The notes under the pieces were generated by a model. That model ran no database searches. It saw only the letters and a program-made list of their open reading frames with translations, and had not been told where the DNA came from. A program made the translations under genes and the position numbers. From CAVOHU01 sp963843385 (lineage in GTDB: Bacteria; Acidobacteriota; Vicinamibacteria; Vicinamibacterales; JAKQTR01), in the NCBI GenBank assembly GCA_963843385.1, contig CAWJJY010000005.1:558001-622000 (forward strand): DNA of 64,000 bases, in the 5' to 3' direction. Every line of letters starts with the position of its first letter. Position 1 is the stretch's first letter. Positions 1 through 8,743 of this stretch are shown one piece after another.

Positions 1-124
1 GGATCCGACGATGCACTGTACCCGGATCAGCCAGGTGTTGTCGCGGTCGCCGTGTTCGGGTGAGTACAAGAGGGAGGTCGACCGTCAAGCGTAGCAGCAG
101 CCGCGCGTGTTCGGACCAGAACGG
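1..124. other. Left edge, no gene assigned
   Basis: These bases lie downstream of the stop of the first recognisable gene. Short open stretches run off the left edge on both strands, but none shows a recognisable motif, so I assign nothing. A gene ending or starting just outside the window cannot be excluded. Confidence 0.4.
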
Positions 125-1631
125 TCACGGCACGATCCGGAACGCCCTGAGGACGAATTCCCTGTCCGCTCCGTTCTCGAACCTGATGCGCATCGCGTAG
201 TCGCCGCGAGCCAGGGGCGCGAGGCCGGCCTCCGCGGAAAACCACCGTCCTGCCTGGTCCGCACGATCGCTCACGGGAACTGGAATCTGCAGAGGCTGCC
301 CGTTTCTGTCGAGGATCTCCGCGGTCACGCGATCAAACGCCACATCGGCTGCGACGGGGACGTTCACGCGCACGATCTCCTGGCGGCGGAGCCGTGCGTC
401 GGCGGTCGGAACGAAACGGGGTCCGGTGAACGGTCCCCGGCGTTCGATCATCGGCCGTCCGACGCCCAGGCGGCCGGAGCCCGCCGGCACGACCAGGTTG
501 ATTGTGTCGCGTGAATCGAGCGCGCCCGCCGCCGGGTGCACGATCAGGCGCACGGCGCAGGAGCCCGGCTGGAGCCCGCCTTCGGGCGTGAGGCTCGCCA
601 GGAACGTCCGGATCCCGCGGGCGAGCGTCACCGTCTGTTCGGCCAGCGTCCTGCCGTCCGACGACATCAGAGAGACGACCGCGGTGCCGCCGCCCTGCCA
701 CTCGGGCATGCGGCCGGCCTGCTGGTCAATCTCGCCCGCCGCCCAGATGGTCGCCGCCTCCGGCCCTGAACCCGATGACGCCGCGCGCCAGGACCAGCCG
801 GCATCGAGGCGCACGGTCCGGTCGGTGCGGATCATGTCGAGCGCGGCCACCTCGCGCCGGATGCTCGCCGTCTCGGGATCGACGGCAGGCGTTGCCGCTC
901 GAGCCGACGCATCGGCCTTCATTTCGGCAGCGGACAGCGCCCGATAGCCGGGCCGGGCGCGCACCTCCACGCCGGGCCGCTTCACCTTGACCGTGATGCG
1001 ACGATAGCTCCCATCGGCCCTGGGGTTGGTCGTGTAGTAGCCAATCAGGTAGTACTGCGAGAGATCCTCGGCGATCCGACCGAGCGATGCATCGAGGTCG
1101 AAGCTGCTGATGACCGCGCGCCCGTCGGTCGAGGAATCTGACCAGTGCCCGATCGATGTCGCTGAGCAGCGCCGTGCGGCGCCGCGCGGGCCGGGTGTCG
1201 GAGTTGCCGCCGGGCACCGGGACACCAGGGTCGTGCCAGCCCCATTGGTCGGTCACGTGATATGCGTCCAGGTACAGCACGAAGAGGCGTGCCCTCGAAT
1301 CGGCTGCCATCAGCCTCGACTCACGAAGATCCCGCGGCTCGGCGCGAAACTCGGGCGGCGCTCCGGATCGGATGGCGACGCGCTCGAAGGTGGCGACCTT
1401 CTGCGCGATGCCGTCCTCCTGGACGTCGAAGTCGCCTTCTGCCAGGTCCAGCACCGGTTGTCCGTTGGCGGTGGCGTAGACATCCACACGAACGAGCGCC
1501 GTCTGGGCGCTGAAGGTCTGCGGCGGGGGCTGGCTCGGCGGCTTCTGCCCCGGGCTCCAGGCGGCAATTCCCGCTGCGGCAAGCATCGCCGACGCGAGCG
1601 CAGCCGCGATTGACGGGCGACGGCGCACCAT
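125..1631 (-). pseudogene. VWFA-related acidobacterial domain protein, internally deleted and frameshifted
   Basis: Two minus-strand frames hold the two ends of one exported protein of the VWFA-related acidobacterial family. The N-terminal part starts at ATG 1631, 8 nt after AAAGGA. It has a signal peptide and the usual opening (QTALVRVDVYATANGQPV, LDLAEGDFDVQEDG) and runs to about 1130 (DIDRALVRFLD). The C-terminal part resumes one frame over at about 1128 with DGRAVISSFDLD, then YYLIGYYTTN and VEVRARPGYRAL, and ends at 125. Members normally carry a von Willebrand A-like core of some 200-300 residues between these two pieces. The intact relative at 6659-8443 keeps it, while here the pieces abut. 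Deletion plus frame change argues for a real pseudogene, though misassembly is possible. Confidence 0.75.
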
Positions 1632-1793
1632 CAACGCCATCCTTTCGAAACGCTGGCAGGCAGGCGCCAGTCTAGCAGAAGGATTGGGACACAGACCCTG
1701 AGGCCGGTTCAATGCTGAGATTCGACAGGCCGATGTCGTTGGGGAAGCCGTGTCGGGCAGGGGCGCCGAATGGCGCCCCCGGCCCGACTGGTT

Positions 1794-2333
1794 CTACTTG
1801 GAGGGGATGGCGCGGAGGTACTCGTAAATCGCGCGGAGATCGCCGTCACGCATGTCCCCATAGACCGGCCAGGGCATGACGAGCAGCACGCGGTGTTCGT
1901 CCGGATCCATGCCGGTTCGCATCACGGCGCGGAACTGCTGGAAGGTCAATCCCTCCGGCCGGCCGTTGGCGTCGGGCGTGATGTTGCGCGAGACGATCTC
2001 GCCGAATGGGCCGGGGCCGAAGTCGGTGCCGCCGGCAAGGTAGCCATCGGCGTTGATCTTCTTGGGTTGCCCCATGAACGGGTTGCCGCCCGCCGCATAA
2101 GGCGGATTCGTGTGACAGTCGTTGCAGCCGCCTTGGGCATTTACGATGTAGCTGCCCAGGCCGACCAGGGCGCGCTTGCTGGGATCGAAATGCAGCGGCA
2201 CCGGCGCGATCTGGAAGCCGCGCGCGATCCGCGCGGCGTCAGGCGAGTCGTCCGCATCCGCGAAGTGGACCGCAAGACCCATTGTGCTGAGAAACCCGAG
2301 CATCACGAGTGTGGCCGTCAGTGGTCGTTTCAA
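1794..2333 (-). CDS. Exported c-type cytochrome, single haem
   Basis: A 179-residue exported protein with one haem-attachment motif, CNDCH, near residue 70, preceded by LVGLGSYIVNAQGG. The C-terminal MPWPVYGDMRDGDLRAIYEY is typical of small cytochrome c domains in which a Met near MPWP gives the sixth haem ligand. TTG at 2333 is preferred over the upstream ATG 2366. It follows GGAGG by 7 nt and opens directly into a signal peptide (LKRPLTATLVMLGFLS). Its likely job is electron transfer in the periplasm, for example with a dehydrogenase. No partner enzyme is encoded beside it, so the donor is unknown. Confidence 0.8.
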   Translation of the reverse strand: MKRPLTATLVMLGFLSTMGLAVHFADADDSPDAARIARGFQIAPVPLHFDPSKRALVGLGSYIVNAQGGCNDCHTNPPYAAGGNPFMGQPKKINADGYLAGGTDFGPGPFGEIVSRNITPDANGRPEGLTFQQFRAVMRTGMDPDEHRVLLVMPWPVYGDMRDGDLRAIYEYLRAIPSK

Positions 2334-2437
2334 GGTCGCACCTCCGCCCGCGGGATTGTCGGGCACGCGTCAGCCGAAGCCCGCCTCCGGCGCACTCGCA
2401 CCGCGGCGGGCCCAGGCATTTCTGATGGATTCGGTCG

Positions 2438-2466
2438 AGTCTAGCACCCGGGGCGGCGCAAGTCGA
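2438..2466 (-). promoter_or_regulatory. Candidate sigma70-like promoter for the cytochrome gene
   Basis: On the minus strand TCGACT (2466-2461) is followed after exactly 17 bp by TAGACT (2443-2438), about 105 nt upstream of the TTG start at 2333. Both hexamers match the consensus at four or more positions. Prediction only. Confidence 0.35.
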
Positions 2467-2564
2467 TAGATCTGAGCACAATTATCGGAGTTCAAAATGA
2501 CCCGATTTCGCCGCGATGGGCGGGTCCTCGCCTGTCACGCCTCGCCTCACGCCCCAGCCGTTTG

Positions 2565-3038
2565 TCAGCGCCCGAAGGTGACGCCGACGCACATCTTGAT
2601 GCTGGGGCTGTCGAGCATGCCCAGCCTGAGTTCCGTGAAGAATCCGTCTCGATGTTCCAGGCCCAACACGGCATTGATGCCGCCGCGAACATCTCGCTCG
2701 TGCCTGACTGGATCGCCGGTGTCGAAGATATAGACATTGGCCGCCGGCCCGCCCCCGAAATAGAGTGACCAGCGCGATTGCCTCAGCAGAAACGGGTACA
2801 CGAAGTCGAAATTGAACGCCACGAGCGTTTGATTGTCGCCGATGCCCACTTCCGCTGAGGGCCGGAAGCGCAACCGATCCGCGATCGGCCCGCTCTCGAC
2901 ATGCAGGCCGAAGTAGAACTGGTCCGGCTCCCCGCTCACCCCTGCCCGCACGCCGAAGTCCTGCGCCGAGGCGGTGGCCGGGATCAACAGACACAGGCTG
3001 AACGCGACTGCAAGCCACGCGATGAAACGTCTGGTCAA
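2565..3038 (-). CDS. Small exported beta-barrel-like protein, function unknown
   Basis: 157 residues. A clear signal peptide (MTRRFIAWLAVAFSLCLLIP, cleavage near ATASAQ) is followed by short alternating hydrophobic strands rich in Gly and aromatics: FGVRAGVSG, FYFGLHVESG, VAFNFDFVYPF, WSLYFGGGPAANVYIF, GGINAVLGLEH, FFTELRLGML, KMCVGVTFGR. This pattern resembles small outer-membrane eight-strand barrels, but no family is recognisable. It sits alone, upstream of and in the same direction as the cytochrome gene, with a 230-bp gap. Function not assigned. Confidence 0.65.
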   Translation of the reverse strand: MTRRFIAWLAVAFSLCLLIPATASAQDFGVRAGVSGEPDQFYFGLHVESGPIADRLRFRPSAEVGIGDNQTLVAFNFDFVYPFLLRQSRWSLYFGGGPAANVYIFDTGDPVRHERDVRGGINAVLGLEHRDGFFTELRLGMLDSPSIKMCVGVTFGR

Positions 3039-3428
3039 GGTGTCCCCTCTTTGGCGGTGACACTCGAATCAGCGCCCCCTGCGCGCAACGGATCGGAGGG
3101 AGGGACACCGGAGCGGCCCGGTGTCCCCAGGGCCGTCGCCCGGGTACGGCCGAACGCAGGTAGTCGACCTGACTTATGTCGCCGCTTCTTCTGACGTCAC
3201 CGGCTATCGTGGGCAAGACGTGTGCCGCCAGAAAAGTCCCGCCTGGCGCGTTTGCAGCGATGCGGTACCTGACTTTCTTACACAGAGGGCGGTGCGAAAG
3301 TGGGAACCCGGCGGGCAAAACGGGAGTCGTAACGAAATCGGCACGGCGAGGAGATTCGGCGGGCGCCCCAAGGGGCCCGGCTCGATTCCGACCAGCCGCC
3401 CCATCGGGCCCGTTCGTGGTGTCCTGCC
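3039..3428. other. 390-bp divergent intergenic region
   Basis: Separates the minus-strand barrel-like gene from the plus-strand ABC exporter. It holds a perfect 10-bp inverted repeat (listed separately). I see no convincing ORF, tRNA or known riboswitch core. It must carry promoters for both flanking genes, but no hexamer pair stands out. Confidence 0.5.
3102..3127. repeat. Perfect 10-bp inverted repeat with 6-nt loop
   Basis: GGGACACCGG is followed by AGCGGC and then its exact reverse complement CCGGTGTCCC. It lies 64 bp before one gene start and about 300 bp before the divergent one, so it cannot be a terminator for either. It could be an operator or a leader hairpin. Confidence 0.6.
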
Positions 3429-5387
3429 ATGAGCCAACGTCACTCCTCCCGCGCGCGCTACCAGGATTTTCGCGCACGATTCAACGCCCGCAAGCTGGAC
3501 GACCCGGAAGAAGCCGAGGCGAACCCAGGGCAGCAGCCTGCTCCCCAGAACGGCGCCGCACACGGCGGCGACACCAGCAAGGCCACCGAATCGAAAGGCC
3601 AGCGCCACGCCAAACGCCGCGAGTACCTGCGGGCGTACCTGCGCTGGCTGTGGCCGCATCGCTACGCGGTCGGCGCGTTCGGAACGTTCGCGCTGGCTGC
3701 GGCGGGCCTGCAAATGGTCGAGCCGCTGTTCATGCGGTTCATCATCGATCGCGTCCTGCTGAACACCGCGCTGAATCCGGCGTCGCGCCTTGCCCGTCTC
3801 AATCTGGCCGGCGCGGCATTCCTCGGCGTCATCATCGTCTCCAACCTGATCAGCGCCCTGAAGGACTACCGCCAGCGGCTCCTGAATATCAGGGTCATGC
3901 TGTCGCTGCGGCGGTCGCTGTTCGACCGATTGCTGCACCTGCCACTGCCCCGGCTCTGGGAGATGAAGACCGGCGGCATCCTGTCCCGCCTAACAGGCGA
4001 CGTGGACACGACCACCGGCCTCCTGCAGCTGGCCATCGTGTCACCGACCATCTCGGCAGTGCGGCTGGTCATCGCCGTCGCGGTGCTGCTGGCGCTGAAC
4101 TGGCGGCTCGCGCTGATGGCCCTGGCCATCATCCCCGGCGTGATGCTGATGAGCTTGACCTTCGCGCGCCGGGTCAGGCCCATCTACCGCTCGGTTCGGA
4201 AGGACGCCGAGCGGATCGACGGGCGGGTTGGCGAAACCTTCTCGGGGATACGCGTCGTCAGGGCGTTTCGGCGGGAGGCCCGGGAGCTTTCCGAGTACAT
4301 GCTCGGGCGGCACACCGTGCTGCGAAAGGAGCTGTTCGCCCAGCGCCGCGAGATGGTGCTGTGGACGTCCTGGAGCCTGCTGCTGGCCGCCGTCAACGTG
4401 GTGATCATCTGGTACGGCGGGTACCTGAATCTCGCAGGCGGCGCCAGCATCGGCGACATCATGGCGTTCCAGTGGTACACGTTCCTGCTGCTGAATCCGG
4501 TGTGGCAGCTCGTCAACTCCTTCTCCGAGTTGCAGCGTTCGCTGGCGGCCATGGAACGCGTCTTCGAAGTGCTGGGGATGCCGGAAGACAAGCCCGACCG
4601 CCCCGACGCCCGGGAGGCGCCGGCTCTCGTGCACGAGATCAGGTTCGAGAACGTCGAGTTCGAGTACCGCGAGGGCCGTCCGGTGGTGCGGGAATTCAAC
4701 GTGTCGGTGCCGGGAGGATCGGTGGTCGCACTGGTCGGCCGGAGCGGCGCCGGCAAGACGACGGTGACCGACCTGGTAGCGCGCTTTCACGACCCCACGC
4801 GCGGCCGCATCCTGCTCGACGGGACGGACATCCGCGACCTCCGTCTGCGGAGCTACCGCGATCTGCTCGCCATCGTCCAGCAGGACGTGTTTCTCTTCGA
4901 CGGATCGGTCCGCGACAACATCGCGTACGCGACGCAGGATGTCAGCGACGCCCAGATCGAAGACGCCGCCCGGCGCGCCAACGCACACGAGTTCATCGTC
5001 AGGCTGCCGAATCAGTACGAGACGCCCGTCGGCGAGCGAGGCGTGAAGCTCTCGGGCGGCCAGCAGCAACGCCTTGCCATCGCCCGGGCGATCCTGGCAT
5101 CACCCCAGGTCCTCATCCTCGACGAGGCCACCAGCAACCTGGACACCGAGAGCGAACAGCTCATCCAGGCATCGATGGCCAGCTTGCTCGCCGACCGCAC
5201 GACGTTCGTGATCGCCCATCGGCTCTCGACCATCCGCCGCGCCGACATGATTCTCCTCATGGACGACGGCCGGATCATCGAGCGGGGCACGCACGAGGAG
5301 CTGATGCGTGCGCGTGGTGCTTACTACGGGATGGTCATCCGGCAGATGGAATCCGCCGAGCACGACGTCGAGCGAGTGTTGCGCTGA
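3429..5387 (+). CDS. ABC exporter, MsbA/lipid-multidrug type half-transporter
   Basis: 652 residues. A hydrophilic N-terminal stretch of about 65 residues precedes a six-helix transmembrane domain (about 65-345, with the family motif GGILSRLTGDVDTTTG) and a C-terminal ATPase. The ATPase shows Walker A GRSGAGKTT near residue 436, Q-loop VQQDVFLFDGSVRDNIAY, signature LSGGQQQR near 541, Walker B VLILDEATSNLD near 561, and H-loop VIAHRLSTIRRAD. Such proteins work as homodimers or heterodimers exporting lipids, peptides or drugs from the inner membrane. No second half-transporter lies next to it, which favours a homodimer. The substrate cannot be told. A palindromic element and a tandem array follow directly. 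Confidence 0.92.
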   Translation: MSQRHSSRARYQDFRARFNARKLDDPEEAEANPGQQPAPQNGAAHGGDTSKATESKGQRHAKRREYLRAYLRWLWPHRYAVGAFGTFALAAAGLQMVEPLFMRFIIDRVLLNTALNPASRLARLNLAGAAFLGVIIVSNLISALKDYRQRLLNIRVMLSLRRSLFDRLLHLPLPRLWEMKTGGILSRLTGDVDTTTGLLQLAIVSPTISAVRLVIAVAVLLALNWRLALMALAIIPGVMLMSLTFARRVRPIYRSVRKDAERIDGRVGETFSGIRVVRAFRREARELSEYMLGRHTVLRKELFAQRREMVLWTSWSLLLAAVNVVIIWYGGYLNLAGGASIGDIMAFQWYTFLLLNPVWQLVNSFSELQRSLAAMERVFEVLGMPEDKPDRPDAREAPALVHEIRFENVEFEYREGRPVVREFNVSVPGGSVVALVGRSGAGKTTVTDLVARFHDPTRGRILLDGTDIRDLRLRSYRDLLAIVQQDVFLFDGSVRDNIAYATQDVSDAQIEDAARRANAHEFIVRLPNQYETPVGERGVKLSGGQQQRLAIARAILASPQVLILDEATSNLDTESEQLIQASMASLLADRTTFVIAHRLSTIRRADMILLMDDGRIIERGTHEELMRARGAYYGMVIRQMESAEHDVERVLR

Positions 5388-5420
5388 CGCCACGACGACG
5401 GTCAGACGGCCGGCCGCCAG

Positions 5421-5450
5421 ACCCGGGGTCTGAAGACTCCGGGCTCCATC
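5421..5450. repeat. Palindromic dispersed element, copy 1
   Basis: This 30-bp stretch begins ACCCGGGGTCTGAAGA. It forms an imperfect hairpin (CCCGG-G-GTCT ... AGAC-T-CCGGG) and matches the element at 22859-22888 at 28 of 30 positions. Both copies lie at the 3' end of a gene and both are followed by a tandem array. Confidence 0.7.
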
Positions 5451-5504
5451 GGACGCACCGGCGACTTTCTCGGTGCGGAAATCTGGCCGTCGGTCCCGGC
5501 GCAG

Positions 5505-5627
5505 GATTCGTCCGGACGGAGGCCGGGCCGTCAGACGCGGCGCACGATTCGTCCAGACGGAGGGCGGGCCTTCAGACGCGGCGCGGGATTCGTCCGGACG
5601 GAGGCCGGGCCGTCAGACGCGGCGAGC
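5505..5627. repeat. Tandem array, three copies of a 41-bp unit
   Basis: Units start at 5505, 5546 and 5587, each opening GATTCGTCC and ending in CAGACGCGGCG plus a few bases. Copies 1 and 3 are almost identical; copy 2 has three or four changes. The unit contains the palindrome CGTCCGGACG. The words GGAGGCCGGG and CAGACGCGG also occur, in slightly changed form, in the 70-bp array at 22943, which suggests a common origin. Confidence 0.85.
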
Positions 5628-5661
5628 CTCGGCGATCGGGTTCAGGCCTGCGGGAGCAGCG

Positions 5662-6645
5662 CTATGAGCCCGCCGGAACCAGCACGATCTTGCCGAGCGA
5701 TCCTTTCGACGTCACGGCTTCGTGGGCGCGCGCGGCCTCGGCGAGCGGGAACTCGCGCGCCACGACCGGCCGCAGCGATCCGTTTTCGAGGCCCGCGACG
5801 ATTGCCGCGTGCACCTGCACCAGTTCGTCGGGAGAGGCGTTGAACAGGGTCATCCCCAGGACGGTTCCGTCCCGGCTCATGATCTGGCGCGCGTCGATCT
5901 CGACGCGGCCGCGGTTGCCGACGACGACCACACGCCCGCGCGGGGCGAGCAGGCCGAGATCCTTGTCAAGGTTTACGTTGGCGAGCATCTCGAGGATGAC
6001 GTCCACGCCCTTTCCGCCGGTGACCTGCCTGATCTGCTCGATGTACTGAGGCGAGCCGTGGTCGAACGCGTGGTGCGCGCCCTCTCTGGCCACCAGCTCG
6101 AGGCCTCGAGTGGTTCCCGCCGTCGCGAGGACGATCATCCCGTGCGCGCGCGCCATCTGCACGGCGCCGATCCCGACGCCGCCGCTTCCGCCGTGGATGA
6201 GCACGGTCTCGCCGGGCCGCGCGACGGCCCGGTCGAACAGCGCGCGCCACGCCGTGGCGTACGGCACATTCAGCGCGGCGCCCTGCTGGAATGTCACGGC
6301 GGCCGGAAGCCGATGGATCTGGGCCGTCGTGCAGACGGCCAGCTCGGCGTAGGCGCCTCCGTGGGTTCCCGCGGCGGTCCCGCCGATGTAGACGCGGTCG
6401 CCGGCAGACCACCCCGCGACATCCGAGCCCAGCGACTCAATCGAACCGGCGGCGTCCGATCCCGGCGTGTACGGCAGTGGGGGCTGGCGGGCGTACAGAC
6501 CGGATCGCACGTAGGTATCGACCGGGTTGACGCCGATCGCGTCGATGCGGACGAGCACCTGGCCCGGGCCGGGGCTCGGGGAGGGCACCTCCTCGAGCTG
6601 CATGACTTCCGGGCCGCCGAACCGGTGGACACGAATCGCTTTCAT
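5662..6645 (-). CDS. NADPH:quinone oxidoreductase, zeta-crystallin type (MDR family)
   Basis: 327 residues, the usual length of the family. The N-terminal GroES-like domain (MKAIRVHRFGGPEVMQLEEV; AIGVNPVDTYVRSG) is followed by a Rossmann domain with GGSGGVG at residues 152-158. Neither the catalytic nor the structural zinc cysteines of alcohol dehydrogenases are present, which places it with the zinc-free quinone oxidoreductases. These reduce quinones or other enones with NADPH. The start follows GGAGG by 6 nt. It lies 13 bp downstream of the VWFA-type gene on the same strand and is probably cotranscribed with it, although no functional link is obvious. Confidence 0.88.
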   Translation of the reverse strand: MKAIRVHRFGGPEVMQLEEVPSPSPGPGQVLVRIDAIGVNPVDTYVRSGLYARQPPLPYTPGSDAAGSIESLGSDVAGWSAGDRVYIGGTAAGTHGGAYAELAVCTTAQIHRLPAAVTFQQGAALNVPYATAWRALFDRAVARPGETVLIHGGSGGVGIGAVQMARAHGMIVLATAGTTRGLELVAREGAHHAFDHGSPQYIEQIRQVTGGKGVDVILEMLANVNLDKDLGLLAPRGRVVVVGNRGRVEIDARQIMSRDGTVLGMTLFNASPDELVQVHAAIVAGLENGSLRPVVAREFPLAEAARAHEAVTSKGSLGKIVLVPAGS

Positions 6646-6658
6646 CAGAATCCTCCAT

Positions 6659-8443
6659 TCACCGAAGCCGCGAGGTGGCCGACCCGGCGAGATCCGACCG
6701 GCCGTCGTACACCACGGCCTTCACCAGGCGCGGCTCGGATGTGACCGGCACGTTCGTGGTGAAGACGATGCCTTCGCGCAAGGCCCGCTCATAGGAATCG
6801 CGCGTGAGGCTCAGGTCCACCGTTTTCGACGCCTGGCCGACCGGGCGTTCCCGTGCGTCGCCGCAATAGAGACTGACGTCGAGCGAAGCCGTGAATCGTC
6901 CGTCGATCTCGGCGAATTCGACGCGCGAGGCGTCAACGGTGACTGCGACCCTCACCTCGAGAGCGCTCCGGCTCGCGGGCCCCTGCTGCTTTGACGCCTT
7001 CAGCGTCACTTTGAGATCCGTCACCTCGCCGGCATAGCGTGCGACGTCCGACACCCGGCGGTAGGCGATGAAGGCCGCACGGTCCTTTGGCACAATGACA
7101 TCGCTTGCGTAATAGCCGCTGCGCACCATGACGGTGACCTCGGGGCGCGTGACCTTGACCTGCACGTGGCGAAACGCTCCGTCTCTGGCGGCATTGGTCG
7201 GGTAGTACCCGAGCAGGTACACGAAGCGCGTGGCTGCGTCGATTCGAGCCACCGCATCGCGCGGGTATCGCGTAATGGAGACCATTCCTCCGGTGTCTGC
7301 CGCCAGCACCTTGAGCGTGCTCCTGGAGTAGAGCTCCGCGAACGACTCGTCGAAGGTCGGCATCACTTTCGGCCGCTCGAACGGTTTGTACGGCGGCGGG
7401 ATGCCGCCCGAGAGGATGGTGTCGAGCGCGATGCGCGAGTCGGCGGCGGCCCGCGCGATCCGGAGATCCTGGTCGAGGCTCGCGAGCGACAGGCTGTTCT
7501 CCGTCAGGAAGATCAGGTGCTTCTCGCCGTCCAGGTATCTGAGGGCGTCGATTCCATTGAGCAGCTTGTCCGCATCCTGGGTCGACTGGAGAGTGCGCGC
7601 CGCTATCCCCTGGACAGCAGCGCGGTCGACCCTTGCACCCGGACCGCTGGCCACCCTCATGCCGGGAGCGGATCGTTCGAACGAGCCGGCCGCACCGGAC
7701 TCGAGCAGCGACTCGAATGCGGCGCTGCCATGCGCAAACACGTCCCGGTCCTGGCTGACGCCCTGTGGCACCTCACGGGAAACCAGCGCGCCCGGAACAA
7801 GGAAGATATCGCGGACCTTGTCGAGGATGTAGTCCGGCAGACACGACCGGCAGTCGCTGTACCACGGCGAGGGACCGCGCTCGTAGTGCTGTAATTGCGC
7901 CTCGATCAGTTCGTGCCGCGCCTTGAAGCGCTCCAGCAGGTCGACGATCCGCCCATGGTCCGACGTGAAGTCCGTGATGCGGTTGTAAGCCATCACAGAG
8001 ACCTGGTCCTGCGGCAGCAAACGGTCCCGCACGAACCCGATCAGGGAGCCGATGCCGTCGAACGGTTGCTGCAGGCGCCCGCGGCCAAGCACGATCAGGA
8101 AGACCCTGGCTCGAGGCGCGGGGAGCGTGACGCCGGGAGCCTGGCGCAGCGATGGAGGCGATGGCGGTTCCGGCGCATCGGCAAGGAGGCGATGGGCCCC
8201 GAAGTGCGCGATCTCCTGGCGCACGCCGTCTTCGACCACCGTGAAGTCCTCCCGAACGAGGTCGGTGACGGGCGTTCCGGACCGATCGAGCACGCGGACA
8301 TCGAGTGGAACGAGCGTGATCCGGCTGCGGAATGCCGGAATCTCCTGGCGTTCAGGCGCCGGCCCGGCCTGTCCCTGAAGGTAGATGAAGTTGACCGAGA
8401 GCACGGTCAACGTAAGAGCGGCGAACAATGAGATGCGGCTCAT
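6659..8443 (-). CDS. VWFA-related acidobacterial domain protein, exported, intact
   Basis: 594 residues counted from ATG 8443, which lies 7 nt after GGAGG and opens into a signal peptide (MSRISLFAALTLTVLSVNF). An earlier ATG at 8587 lacks these signs. The protein shows the N-terminal strand motif SRITLVPLDVRVLDRSGTPV, a 'DLVREDFTVVEDGVRQEI' segment, and the degenerate von Willebrand A core beginning VFLIVLGRGRLQQPFDG. It ends with the hallmark YLLGYYPTN and VTVMVRSGYYASD. Metal-site residues of true VWA domains are not clearly kept. The family is abundant in Acidobacteria and has no established function. The decayed copy at 125-1631 is a paralogue. Confidence 0.85.
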   Translation of the reverse strand: MSRISLFAALTLTVLSVNFIYLQGQAGPAPERQEIPAFRSRITLVPLDVRVLDRSGTPVTDLVREDFTVVEDGVRQEIAHFGAHRLLADAPEPPSPPSLRQAPGVTLPAPRARVFLIVLGRGRLQQPFDGIGSLIGFVRDRLLPQDQVSVMAYNRITDFTSDHGRIVDLLERFKARHELIEAQLQHYERGPSPWYSDCRSCLPDYILDKVRDIFLVPGALVSREVPQGVSQDRDVFAHGSAAFESLLESGAAGSFERSAPGMRVASGPGARVDRAAVQGIAARTLQSTQDADKLLNGIDALRYLDGEKHLIFLTENSLSLASLDQDLRIARAAADSRIALDTILSGGIPPPYKPFERPKVMPTFDESFAELYSRSTLKVLAADTGGMVSITRYPRDAVARIDAATRFVYLLGYYPTNAARDGAFRHVQVKVTRPEVTVMVRSGYYASDVIVPKDRAAFIAYRRVSDVARYAGEVTDLKVTLKASKQQGPASRSALEVRVAVTVDASRVEFAEIDGRFTASLDVSLYCGDARERPVGQASKTVDLSLTRDSYERALREGIVFTTNVPVTSEPRLVKAVVYDGRSDLAGSATSRLR

Positions 8444-8582
8444 CACGGGGCCTCCGCAGGCCCGACACCCGACGTGTTGACCACTCGCCGGGAATCGAGT
8501 CTGAGGGCAGCCGGCCGACTCGAACGGGGCGAATACGACCATCACCCGTGAGCCCCGGGACTGGCAGGTGGTGGCAATCGCG

Positions 8583-8609
8583 ATCATATCGCGGTTCGAG
8601 GTCGGTCAC
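8583..8609 (-). promoter_or_regulatory. Candidate promoter for the VWFA-type gene
   Basis: Minus-strand GTGACC (8609-8604) and TATGAT (8588-8583) are separated by 15 bp, shorter than the ideal 17. They lie about 140 nt upstream of ATG 8443. Weak prediction. Confidence 0.25.
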
Positions 8610-8743
8610 CCCGGTCGACGATGCGGATCGAACCGGCGGCCGGCAGCGTAGCCTGCGAGCGTCATTTCCGCACTCGGAACATCGCATGTACCTGCGTGCG
8701 GTGGAGTAGAATCGGCGCCTACATCCGAAGCGGGAGGATCCCC

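Noticed and set aside
1..6. Window begins with GGATCC, a restriction site that might mark a cloned insert end
   Set aside because: A six-base match at the edge of an arbitrary window is easily chance; nothing else suggests vector sequence.
3290..3360. A riboswitch in the leader of the ABC exporter
   Set aside because: Stretches such as GGGCAAAACGG recall parts of cobalamin or c-di-GMP aptamers, but the other conserved boxes are absent.
3176..6049. A 957-residue plus-strand ORF over the ABC exporter
   Set aside because: It runs in another frame of the exporter, is Arg/Pro-rich, and its end crosses the 41-bp repeats. The exporter frame has all the motifs.
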